DNA of 64,000 nucleotides. Origin: Tretioscincus oriximinensis. Its lineage: Eukaryota; Chordata; Lepidosauria; Squamata; Gymnophthalmidae. The notes under the pieces are model-generated. The model searched no databases. It had not been told where the DNA came from and was given only the letters and a program-made list of their open reading frames with translations. Every line of letters starts with the position of its first letter. Position 1 is the first letter of the stretch. The stretch is from positions 374,734 to 438,733 of the forward strand of contig JAJVDF010000135.1 of the NCBI GenBank assembly GCA_022410635.1. The letters run 5' to 3'. The position numbers were made by a program, and so were the translations under genes. This document shows positions 9,986 to 20,329 of the stretch, piece by piece.

Positions 9986-12704
9986 AATTCAGTCAAGAGA
10001 GGAACTGTATGTGTACCTCCGTGCAAGTGATTTTTCGCTTCTAAGAAGAGTATGACCTTTTTAAGAAAAAGATCACAGTTGCCTCTTCTACTTTAAACTG
10101 TTTCACTTTTACTGAGGTTTGGAATGGCCCAACCTTGAAACAGCCTAGTTCTAGTGATTGTGAACATCACATGATTCCATGCCTATCAGAAGTGTTTTTC
10201 CTGCAGAATGGAAGAACACTCTCTGACAGCACTTACCATTATTTTATACTTATCATCTCTGTCTATGGCACATTAGACACCTTACTTCCTGCATCTATGG
10301 AAATGTGTCTATACAGAAATGTCAAACAGATACCAAAGACAAACTGCAACTGATGAGGGTGACACCAATTCCACAAGGTCTGCCATTGTCCAATATCTGT
10401 ATCATGATGAATCATGTCTTCATAGGTACTTTCCCATTACAAGTTTTAAATTACTATTTTTATTAAATTCCCAAAACCCACATGTGCGAGTGTTGTTAGA
10501 GGGGAAAACCTCCCATTTTCCTTGCTGCTTCTTGTTTCTCCATTACATTTCCTAGTGTTCTTGTGACAGCATATGCCCCATATGTCATTGCTGCGTTTGT
10601 TTTACTACAATCCNCAGTATTCTCTGTGAGCTGAGAGCCAATGAGTTTTTATAGCTAGCCTCAAAGTCTTGTGAGATTTACCATGTTCACATTACTGAAT
10701 ATCCCCACTAAGCAATCTTTCACATTTAAAAGAAGTCTGCTGCTAAACTGAGAAAAATGAGCTAACAGAAAAAGCAGGACCATAAGCCTTTTTAGCAAGT
10801 GAGTCACTAAACTTCCATGAAGTAGCGGGGAAAATTTTACATGTTGCTGCCAACTCACTAAATATCATTAATGAGGATGCTCATAGTGACAAAAATGAAT
10901 ATAAGAATCTGAGTGAAGAAAGGAATAAAGGGATAAATGAATGACTGCAGTCACCTCAATCATGGTTGAAAATTGGAAATAGCTGCCCATGATTTTAACT
11001 TGGACAAAAATGATTACCAGAATTCAATGTTTTGGATACTGATATAATCTGGAATTAATATTTTCCCATACTTACACTAGAAGCATAGAATTATCAACAG
11101 AGAATCAAATCATTTCAATTTAATTCCGCAATGAGACAGGCCATTTTTTATCTTCTTCTTCCAGCCTTGTCTGCAATGTAGAGTAGCAATAAAAGAAATG
11201 TTGATGCATTATAGTGATGGGGTTGAAAATCAGTTTTTCAAAAAACGTATCAAATTATTTGATAACACAGAATGATATTGTTTAATCTTACTAATAATTT
11301 ATACTATGGATTCATTTGTTTTGGACATTTACATGCAACATTTCTTTTGAAAAATTCTTCTTCCAATAATCTCACAAGCACCTTATGAGCTGGGCTACAG
11401 TGGAGGTGCACTTTCTTCTGACCATTTGCAGGAAGTCTCGGATAAATAATGCTGCCTTTTCCACAGTGTATCAAAATGCCATTTGGTGGCATAATATCCT
11501 CCTAGAATGCCACAGATACATTCTGCTCCCTACTTTTAACACACATAAGCCAGGCCTGTACTTGTGTATTATGTTCCTGTTAAATAATCTACACTGACTG
11601 AAAGACCTATTATCTCAGCACTCTTCCCCACTCCTATTTTTTTTTATTCTACCCAGAATAGGTGCCATACAGGGAAAGTGATAAGGTTGTGAAATGTGCA
11701 AAACTCCACATTTTTCAAGGTAATTGCAACAACAGAGCTGCAGAAACAGTTATGAAAAAGAGCTTCGAAGGATGAACCAAAACTCATTTCCTTGTAATTT
11801 GTCATTTTTTCTTTAACACATCTTTAGTTTGCAATTGAGAATTTCACACTGAAGACTGACAAAAATAAAACATTCATAAATCCTGGAACAAATATGTTTT
11901 TTTTCTAATACTGAAAAACCATAGCAGCCACTATAAGCTTGACTGGCTTTTCAGTAATTCAGTAGGAGCAAAAAAAAAAAAAAGCTGCAGACTAAGAATC
12001 CTTGAAAATGAAATTTTACAATTCTCCACAGTATAGTATTTACAGCACATTCAATGGCAAATCCAGTTTGCAATAAAGCCACATAACTGAGGCGGGATCA
12101 TTATAGCACTGAAATGGCTCCATGCAAGGCATTTAATGTGTTTGCAAAAATAATCCCATTCGAAAACACCAAAGCCANGGAATGAAATTTTCCCAGCTTT
12201 AATGGGACCAGGAATAGAAACAAACATGGGTTCAGCACACTTCCTGCATTGAGGATCAGAGCACTTGCTTACAAGTGTTTGGTCACTGAAGTGGTACAAA
12301 CCACCAATGTGTGACTTCTACCTGAAATGCAGACTATCTCTTGATGAAGTTTTGTTTTTACATAATGAAGAGTCCACTCCATGTGGTGACAGACTTTCAG
12401 TCATCTGCTTGGAATAAATCACCATTGCTCTGGAATATCTTGGAACATATCCTTTCAGACAGCACAGCAAAATGGCTGTGCTCTATTTAAGCCCTCCTGC
12501 ATTGCGGGAAGGCAGGCTACCATGAGAAGATGCTAGCCAGCAGAACTGCAGAATTAGCTGGCTGGCACGTGTGGTATCAACTTCCTGCTACTTCNTCTTC
12601 CCAGCTCTATATGGATTATAGAGGTACATGGAGACAGGTGAAACCCACAACCATTTTCAGATTGCAGGTTATAACTTGTGGGGAGACAGTCCTAGTCTTT
12701 CTTT
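9986..12704. other. Single-copy intergenic sequence
   Basis: About 2.7 kb with no recognisable gene. The part at 12000-12420 has a non-repetitive texture and could include a conserved noncoding element. A TATTTAAG motif near 12485 resembles an LTR TATA box, but I could not define an element around it. Confidence 0.4.
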
Positions 12705-12975
12705 CTTTCTGTTTATTTAGTTATAGTTATATCCCACCCTATACCTGAAAGTCTCAGGGTGGCCAACCATACAGGAGCACAAATAGCTTTTGTTGCTTTC
12801 TCCACAACAAACACAGACACCCTNTGAAGTAAGTAAGGCTGAGAGAGTTCCAAAGAACTGTGGTTGGCCCAAGATCATNCAGCTGGCTACCTGGAGGAGT
12901 ATGAAATCAAACAGGGAGACTATTAGATAAGAGTCCAACACTCTAACCTCTACACCAAACTGTCTCTTCCTACAT
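12705..12975 (-). mobile_element. Sauria SINE
   Basis: The reverse strand shows CAGTTTGGTGTAGAGGTTAG, the degenerate B-box area and the CCTGAGACTTTCAGGTATAG tail. Two Ns fall inside. Roughly full length but diverged from the 53.2 kb copy. Confidence 0.85.
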
Positions 12976-13001
12976 CCCTACATCCCTATCATTCCTATAC
13001 T

Positions 13002-13132
13002 TAGGCTATATCCACACGTCACTTATTTATTCCATTATAATTGGATAATCTGGAATAAATCAGTCTACGCAATGCTTTATTGTGGAATATCCAACAATAG
13101 TGGAACAAATAAGTGATGTGTNGATTCAGCTA
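13002..13132. mobile_element. Small inverted-repeat MITE
   Basis: About 131 bp with terminal inverted repeats: TAGGCTATATCCACACGTCA at the left pairs with TGATGTGTNGATTCAGCTA at the right, and the CTTATTTATTCCA / TGGAACAAATAAG blocks continue the arms. It has no coding capacity. A flanking duplication is not clear, so the superfamily is open (the TIR start and size would suit hAT or similar). Confidence 0.55.
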
Positions 13133-13379
13133 TATATTCATATTTAATTGAGATTTTGCACAGAACTGAAGTTTTTTATAATATTTGCTTTTCCTCAAAT
13201 AAATACTGTACTTTAATAACTAATTAGACTCAATCTAATTGGATTTGATTACAATGTTCAAATCAACATGTATTCTGACAAACATCAATTAACTAAATAT
13301 ATGGTGCTGCATCAAGATTGTAATGGCAGTATAGGATCATAGGTGAGGTTTAACACAATTAATCTATTACTATAACATT

Positions 13380-14316
13380 TACCGGCGATGGCCAGCCAGG
13401 GAGCCAGGCAGACAACCATTTGCATAAAGAAACATTTATTAATACAACAGCTAATAAAAGTGCAACAGTGCAACATTTACCTTAACAATCTTCCAAACAA
13501 AAGTGACTACAGTGTCAATAACTTAGTTAACAATAGTCAAACCCGCAAATCTTCGCTTCTACGTTGTTGTTTGATGACTTTTGGATAAGGATATAGTGAG
13601 AAATGGAGGAAAGGCCATGGCTACNTGAAAGGGGAGCAGCAGGCGCAGCATCCTGGGATGACTGTCCCACTCAGCCTCCTGGGCTGACCCAGATCGCCAA
13701 GGTGGCTCACTCTCCTGGTGAGCCACCAACCAACCAACTGCCCAGCCCGCGCTGGGGCAGCCCGCTTGGCTCACTCCTGGTGAGCCCCACCCAGCTCGCA
13801 CCGTTGCGAGGCTGGTACACCAGAGGATCAAAGGAAGTTTGGTGGGGCTCTCTGAGCACATGCTCTGTCACGAGCCCCCTTCCCCGACTTAAGGCAGCCT
13901 TTGGCTTCCAGCCCCTCCCCAAGGGCAANCTCTGCTGCCTCAAAACCCTTAAGGGTCCCTCAAAGCTATATCCTAAGGGCACAGTCCGGGGATATCTGCC
14001 ACCCTTGGCCAGTTACTGTCCCTTTGTGCCATCCCAGGATGCGTCATCCGCCCACACCCCTCACCGTCCATGACGAGAGAAANACTGAAAATAAGGGGAG
14101 GGAGGGAAGGCGTCGGAAAAGCAACAGGCTGAACATGGCGTCGGCCTCCTGCTTTATACCTGGCGTGGCACCGGAAGCGCTTCACCGGAAGAGCCGCCAT
14201 GTTTTCTGAGGTCAAAATTGACCTCAAAAAACATGGCGGCGCCCATGTGCCGGGCTCCCGGGCGCATGCCGGTAAGTTGCGGCTCCCCCTATGCGGGGCC
14301 GCTTTATTTCTTGTCA
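13380..14316 (-). mobile_element. LTR-like element 1
   Basis: A GC-rich island of about 0.94 kb in AT-rich surroundings. Read on the reverse strand it has a GGTATAAAG TATA-like box (14152-14160) and, some 700 bp downstream, AATAAATG (13433-13440), consistent with a solo LTR. Blocks such as GGGGCTCTC and AGGATCAA and the poly-A end are shared with 17567-18686, so it is a family. The TATA to polyA distance is long for an LTR, so another nonautonomous element type is possible. It has no intact coding region; the open frames on both strands follow base composition. Confidence 0.45.
14193..14240. repeat. 48-bp palindrome with YY1-like and AGGTCA sites
   Basis: Two 23-bp arms around a 2-bp centre with one mismatch. 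Each arm carries GCCGCCATGTTTT (YY1-like) and AGGTCA, a nuclear-receptor half-site. The half-sites face each other as an inverted repeat with 4-bp spacing. Confidence 0.75.
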
Positions 14317-14689
14317 GTAATATCTTTTTTTTGTAAATCAGAAAAGAATGAAGAATGAAAAAAGAATCTCCAGTTCTTTACAGCCAATAACAGTGAAAAG
14401 ACTACAATATCTTGTCAGCCTTGACAGAAATAAAATCCACTTGCAAAGATATCAAAAGCAACAGCAATTTACTTGGCTAAAATAATTGCTACTTATGCCT
14501 TACTTTGGATCACAATTCTTCCCTGCTGATTTATATACTCTCCTGAACAAACTCTTAATCAATCTTTTATATTTCCTCTGCATTTTTAGTATGATATGGC
14601 TTTACCAATCTTCCCTTTTCCTGACAAATTGTATCTTTTCTACTTCAGTGATGCAACCAGTTTGTTTACAATAATTACAGACCCAAAGC

Positions 14690-14945
14690 ACAAAAAAATT
14701 AAAAANAGCCCTGCTGGATTGGACTGCAGCCCATGTAGTCCACCATTCTGTCTTGCATAATGACAAACCAGTTGCTTCTAGGCTGTTCAAATAGGAGAAG
14801 GTCAAACCTTCATTCACTTTTGTTTTCCTGTATATGGTATTTGTAGAAGTCCCCCTTCTCCAACATGGAGGCAGTACCGAGGCATCCATTATAGTCGCTA
14901 TTGATACTCTTGTCATCCATGAGTTTGCATTTACATTTATGGCCA
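14690..14945 (-). mobile_element. CR1 LINE 3' end remnant
   Basis: The plus strand AGCCCTGCTGGATTGGACTG and the GTAGTCCACCATTCTGTCTT block correspond to the reversed CR1 end seen at 9430 and 54668. Strongly decayed. Confidence 0.6.
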
Positions 14946-15333
14946 ACAGACATTGTTTAATTTTATTTATACATTTTTTAAACCTCTACCTTTGCTCTAG
15001 AAGTCCAAAGTAAGAGACTTTGCACTTGATTTTTTTGAATGACTGACATATGGTATACTAGGGAATACACTATTTTCAGTTTTCTTCTGACATACATAGA
15101 ATGATGCTTCCACTCACTTGAATCAGTTTGCATTACAGAACAGGACCCCAACAACTAACAACATTCAACTGCACACCATTGCCCTGCCCACTAGTTAGCA
15201 GTTTAACATTGTTCTGTGAGATGCCTGAGGAAAACAAAACCATAAGATTGGATGGGTTTCTAATAACAAATGGGAATGGGTATACCTGGCAGTTGTTCAT
15301 CACTATTTCCTATGAGTTGACTTTTTAAATGAA

Positions 15334-15376
15334 TGAATGAATGAATGAATGACTGGTAAATAAATAAATAAATAAT
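15334..15376. repeat. (GAAT)n and (AAAT)n microsatellites
   Basis: Five GAAT units followed, after a short gap, by (AAAT)4. Confidence 0.85.
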
Positions 15377-15590
15377 TTGATATGAAAAAATATTTTGTCA
15401 AAGGAACTTCTAGGAAAACAAATTTTGTCTTTTTGTGCCATTTCAGGCACTTGGTAGCTTAAGTCTCCTAGTTTTCACTCTTTAGTGTACAGAGGAAGAA
15501 CTTCTTTTCCACTTATAGACATTTTTCACATCAGAAAAAGGTACAAAACCCTCTGCTAAAATGGTAATTAGGTAGGTAGACATAGATTTA

Positions 15591-15698
15591 GATGCATCTA
15601 TGAAAGCTCATCCCTCCTACCTTTCTCCTGTTAGTCTCCAAATGCTACAAGCCCCTTGCTGGACTTTCTACTAAATCTAACACAGCTATTTCTCTGAG
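15591..15698. mobile_element. Palindromic element family, right-half fragment
   Basis: Contains CTTTCTCCTGTTAGTCTCCA, then CCTTGCTGGACTTTCTA and AGCTATTTCTCTGA. These match the right side of the complete copy at 37213-37387. The left arm is missing. Confidence 0.6.
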
Positions 15699-15771
15699 AT
15701 AGATAGATGAAGATAGATAATATATTCTGTAGATGATAGACCGATACATCGATCAATCGATAGATCGATAA
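15697..15771. repeat. GATA/GATC-rich microsatellite
   Basis: Imperfect GATA and ATCGATC units over about 75 bp. Confidence 0.75.
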
Positions 15772-16069
15772 TGGGTGGATGGCTAGATGGACAAGCAGGC
15801 AGATTTCCTTTTTGACACACCCATGCAGGACTCCATCCTATTGTTGTTTGTTTGTGGCAACCCTACAAATGTAACTCCACAACCTCATTCAATTTTTAAA
15901 TCCCCTTCTATCAAAACATAAAATTCCACTTCGCTTTTGAAATAATGTGGGAGGAATATGTGGGTTCCATTCCTTGAAGCACATCCAAAACTCATCTGCT
16001 CAGAACTTGTCACACAGTTATTGGGAGACTAAAATAGATTCAAAGCATATTCCATGTCCCATCAGTTTT

Positions 16070-16440
16070 CTTCATATCTAATAATTTTCCAAAATGTAAA
16101 TGTTATGATTATTTTAAAATGAACTTTTCACTAATAAATATTTAATAGAGACTTAATTTAATGTATATTAGGATCATAATTTCTTATTGGAAACAATTGC
16201 GGATTAGCAGCTAGGTAATGGATCTGAATAAATTGCATGGCTATTATTCATCATTAAATATGCTTTTTTCAATCAGTTTGGTATTTAACCTACAATAGCT
16301 GTCTTATGTAATTAGTTTTCCAAACATTGATATTGGTAATATGTAAAACTGGCACTTTTTAAAAGATGTGCATGCTGCAATCATGAGAAAACAAATATAC
16401 TTCTTTACTTTTCAAATTATTTGAAGGTAAATACTTTCAG
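16070..16440. other. Candidate conserved noncoding element
   Basis: AT-rich non-repetitive stretch with many homeodomain or POU-type motifs: ATTATTCATCATTAAATATG, GTAATTAG and ATGATTATTT. The texture resembles developmental enhancers in gene deserts next to neuronal genes. This is inference only, since no alignment was possible. Confidence 0.25.
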
Positions 16441-16923
16441 GCTTCCAACAGAAGCATTTTAAAATCAGTACTACGTAGCAGTATGGTTCATTTTAGCAGG
16501 AAATCTTTCCTGGGAGCAAGAGAAAGTGTTTCCACCTTAGTATACCCTATAAACTGAGGTGTAAGCCAGGGACATAGCTACCATACAGTAAGCCGGGGCT
16601 CTGCCCCAGGGCCCCAAAGGTCAGGCCATTAGAGAGGATACCCATTGAGTCTGGGTCCTTCCTCCTACCTGGCTTCCCTCCTTATATTATCCTGATGCTT
16701 CAGAAGAGAAGATGTTTTCATTCTGTAATCTCCAGGTAAACAGTATAAAATTTTAGATGTCTTCTAGAATGGCATTCACATTGGATTGGCCCATATTTCC
16801 AAAGTGGAGAAGCATTTTTTTCTTCCATAGAGAGCAGGAATAATTGAACTTCAACTGCATTGTGGGAAGCAGATATTCAGCATCTGGAGTAATAATTAAT
16901 CACACAGGTGACTATAAGGTAGG

Positions 16924-16973
16924 TGTGTGTGAGAGAGAGAGAAAGAGAGAAAGAGAGAGAGAGAGGAGAGAAA
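16924..16973. repeat. (GT)n(GA)n microsatellite
   Basis: A short GT run followed by about 40 bp of GA/AAAGAG units. Confidence 0.85.
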
Positions 16974-17479
16974 CCTGGTGCCCATGAGCATTGGAGAAAG
17001 AAGCTTCAGCCAATTATGCATCCTAAGTAGAGTTTTAAGGGATTTAAGATTTTTATTTTTTCATTAATTTGAAGAAGCTTATACAAGTATTATTCTATTA
17101 TTCTATCCATATTGTACAATTATTTCATTTCAATCTTTTTGAAATATTTCCACATGTTAATAACAATACCTCCTCCTTCCCTTACAGGATTTAAGATAAG
17201 GAATATTGTTCATGGATCGAAACATCACATGAGCAAAGATGCTTGCCTGCCCAACACCTCAAACTCCCCAGTAGATGGTGCATGGAAATTCTTTGCAAAA
17301 TAGAATAGGAGGCCTATGAAGTAGGGCATCCAGTATTCAGAATATCAGTTAGAAAGAGTAAGTTTCAGACTGCTCTTATGAATCACAGACAATATGTGTG
17401 GCAACAGCAAGCGACATCATTTAGTACACAATTCCAAAACTCATTTCCACCTTTCCCCATGAGTTGTCATTTGAAAAAT

Positions 17480-17566
17480 CTGAAAAATGTATGATTTGTA
17501 GTGATGTGCCTGAAACAGGCTACAGTAATCACGGAACTCATTTTTAGTTTTATTTTGTATTAATTG
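17480..17566. repeat. Tandem duplication, block X copy A
   Basis: 87 bp starting CTGAAAAATGTATGATTTG and ending TTGTATTAATTG. Identical to 19077-19163 by eye. An LTR-like insertion follows directly, separating it from block Y. Confidence 0.85.
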
Positions 17567-18686
17567 GTGGGCTAAAGTGAAACAGGCACCGTGAGACCGT
17601 ATACAGTAATAGTATAACATTTATTAAACTTAATATACAATTGTCTTCAAGTATAATGTCGGATCATAGAACAAAATTGGATCATAGAACAATATCGGAT
17701 CATAGAACAAAATTGGAACTATAAAAGGCCATAGTATNAGGTAGGAGTGTGTAAGGAAGCGCATCTGGCTGACAGTCCCGCACAGCCCCGCATTGGGGCG
17801 CTCCAGGGACTAACGCCATTCACCCTTTGGAATGGTCACATCCGCTGCTCGCTTCCCGCGAGCCCCGCCTGGCCCACCCGGCACCAGACGGGTAACACCC
17901 AACTGGCTCACGTGGCCAACTCTCCCATTCACCCTTTGGAATGGCCACATCCGCTGCTCGCTTCCCGCGAGCCCCGCCTGGCCCACCCGGCACCAGACGG
18001 GTAACACCCAACTGGCTCACGTGGCCAACTCTGCCATTCACCCTTTGGAATGGCCACATCCGCTGCTCGCTTCCCGCGAGCCCCGCCTGGCCCACCCAGC
18101 ACCAGACGGGTAACACGCAACTTGCTCACGTGCCCAACTCTGCCCAGCCCTTGCTTAAGGCAGTCACCAGTTGGCACCTCAGTGAGCTCCGCCCAGCCCA
18201 ATGCTTGAGGCGGACCAAACGAGGATCAAGGAGGTTTTTTCGGGGCTCTCAAGGCGGCAGCCTATATTGAAGCACCCCCTCCCCAATTCAGGATCACGAT
18301 TGGCTTCATTCCGTGCCTTAGGCAAGCCATGTGACGCTGAACCCCTTTAGAGGGGCCCTCACAACATTTTTGGGATAGTTAAGGGAAATCTGTCCACCAG
18401 TTAAAACTATCCCATCAGGCCAGCCGAGATGCGCTACTGCCCCACCATACTATGACAGGAAAGGGAAAGGGAGGGAGGGTCTTGATTTCTCATTGCAACA
18501 GCATCTAGTGAGGGCAGAGGCGTGCTTAAATACCAGCGCTGATGCTCCGCCTCTCCCTAGCTCTCATGCAGCCGGAGCGAGCATTCCTGGGGCAATTTTA
18601 CCCCAGAAGATGCCGCACCGGCTGCCTACTGGCCGTTCCCTTCGCCCCCAATTCCTGGACGCCCAAAGCGCGTTTCCAGGTATTTG
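17567..18686 (-). mobile_element. LTR-like element 2, inserted between X and Y
   Basis: A 1120-bp insertion whose limits are set by the empty site at 19163/19164. On the reverse strand it has GGTATTTAAGC (TATA-like, 18524-18534) and AATAAATG (17619-17626), the same layout as the 13.4-14.3 kb element. The last six bases (TATTTG) match the pre-insertion TAATTG at five of six positions, a possible target duplication. An internal 109-bp tandem repeat occupies 17821-18147. No coding capacity is recognised. Confidence 0.55.
17821..18147. repeat. Three tandem 109-bp units inside LTR-like element 2
   Basis: Units begin CACCCTTTGGAATGG at 17821, 17930 and 18039, so three exact 109-bp periods (327 bp) with few differences. 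Each contains GCTTCCCGCGAGCCCCGCC and CACCAGACGGGTAACAC. Such repeats near an LTR promoter are often enhancer units. Confidence 0.9.
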
Positions 18687-19073
18687 CTTACAATGATGAT
18701 TAAGGGATAATTTAGACCATCATGTTTGCTGCCCTAAAAAACAATTACCTATATTTGCAATGCTATGTTTCAAGTAAAAAACAAATATTCAGAAATATTT
18801 CAGTACTTTTGAAAGACCACAAAACCTACATACTATAGCAATACCTGCCATTTAAACCTAAAATGTGATATTCTTGAAATATACAAGCTACAAAAAGGAA
18901 GAAATAAACACTCTCTTGGGATTATGTTTTTTTAAAAAAATAAAAATGCTGTACTGTATAATATTAAGAGCTGTGACAGGACCTGCTCAGTTCTCAAATG
19001 AAAGAAGATGCAGGGATCATACGTTCTCACACCCATCAATCAAACACCCCACTCCCCTTAGAGGAGGAGGAAA
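18687..19073. repeat. Tandem duplication, block Y copy A
   Basis: 387 bp starting CTTACAATGATGATTAAGGG. Identical by eye to 19164-19550, offset 477. Followed by a 3-base AAG filler and block X copy B. Confidence 0.9.
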
Positions 19074-19076
19074 AAG

Positions 19077-19550
19077 CTGAAAAATGTATGATTTGTAGTG
19101 ATGTGCCTGAAACAGGCTACAGTAATCACGGAACTCATTTTTAGTTTTATTTTGTATTAATTGCTTACAATGATGATTAAGGGATAATTTAGACCATCAT
19201 GTTTGCTGCCCTAAAAAACAATTACCTATATTTGCAATGCTATGTTTCAAGTAAAAAACAAATATTCAGAAATATTTCAGTACTTTTGAAAGACCACAAA
19301 ACCTACATACTATAGCAATACCTGCCATTTAAACCTAAAATGTGATATTCTTGAAATATACAAGCTACAAAAAGGAAGAAATAAACACTCTCTTGGGATT
19401 ATGTTTTTTTAAAAAAATAAAAATGCTGTACTGTATAATATTAAGAGCTGTGACAGGACCTGCTCAGTTCTCAAATGAAAGAAGATGCAGGGATCATACG
19501 TTCTCACACCCATCAATCAAACACCCCACTCCCCTTAGAGGAGGAGGAAA
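19077..19550. repeat. Tandem duplication, blocks X and Y copy B (no insertion)
   Basis: Contiguous X (19077-19163) and Y (19164-19550) without the LTR-like element: the empty-site version of 17480-19073. It continues into unique sequence starting CATAGTTAAC. Confidence 0.9.
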
Positions 19551-20176
19551 CATAGTTAACAGAATTTTTCTGATAATATAGAAAACAAGTTCCTGGCAAC
19601 ACTTTCTCTTGCTCTGTGCTCCAGCTGCTCTGACCTATTAGATAATGTTCTGCACAGAATTTTGCGCCATTTCTGCAACTTTATCATCTGCCTTCTGGAA
19701 TAATAACAAGCAGTAAAGCAAAAGCAGAACAAAAATTCCCTAACTATGATAACTTGGTGCAGTGGCTAGTAGGGACTGACATGTAAACAGGTGCTTTCCA
19801 CTTTTATGTTTCTGTTTATGAAAAATCTATATGCTATTGGCTAAGGGCACTTGTTGAATAACAAGCAAGCTCTTTGGCCATAGAAATATTAGTGGTGCAG
19901 ATTATGCCTATGGTCCTTNCTAAAACTGGCTTTTTTCTGGATCTTATCTCAGAATAAGGACCTACAATTCACATTACCAGTGTAAATTAAGGAATACCCC
20001 AAGTGGTTCTTGCTGTAGTTTGTAATTTGTATCAGCATGTGAATGGCAGATTTCTATTCTGGGATACAATGCAAAATAAGGCTTAGGGCAAAAAGACCTG
20101 AAGTTCAGAATCAGGAGAATAATCTTCCTTTTTCTTCATCTTGAACAGCCATAGTCCTCAAGCACAGAACTAGTCA
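19551..20176. other. Single-copy intergenic sequence
   Basis: No gene or transposon recognised. Confidence 0.4.
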
Positions 20177-20262
20177 ATTTCAGAGAAATAGCCGTGTTAG
20201 TCTAGCAGAAAGTCCAGCAAAGGGGCTAGCAGCACTTTGAGACTAATTTTATTTTCAGATGG
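20177..20262. mobile_element. Palindromic element family, left-half fragment
   Basis: Reads TTTCAGAGAAATAGCCGTGT then GCAGCACTTTGAGACTAA. This is the same start as the complete insertion at 26672 but truncated before the palindrome centre. Confidence 0.7.
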
Positions 20263-20329
20263 TCAGTAGGACATGTGTTCCAGGTGCCTTGCTATCGAAT
20301 AGAGATGCGCAAAATTCAGTTCATAATAA

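Larger units (their letters stand above)
14946..17479. other. Single-copy intergenic sequence with simple repeats
   Basis: No gene. It includes GAAT/AAAT repeats (15334-15376), GATA/GATC repeats (15697-15771), a GA tract (16924-16973) and half of a palindromic element (15591-15698). The stretch 16070-16440 is listed separately. Confidence 0.45.

Noticed and set aside
12479..12540. TATTTAAG box as a gene promoter
   Set aside because: No exon or CpG context follows, and the same box type marks LTR-like insertions elsewhere in the window.
13559..14227. Dense two-strand open frames in GC-rich DNA
   Set aside because: Proline/serine-rich low-complexity translations inside an LTR-like element, with no conserved motif.
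17821..18147. CRISPR-like array
   Set aside because: Units are 109-bp direct tandem repeats without unique spacers, in a vertebrate LTR-like element.
17747..18270. Repetitive proline-rich proteins on both strands
   Set aside because: Produced by the 109-bp tandem units; the repeat length, not a protein, explains them.
18865..19581. Pair of nearly identical small proteins
   Set aside because: They arise from the duplicated block Y; there is no sign of coding selection.
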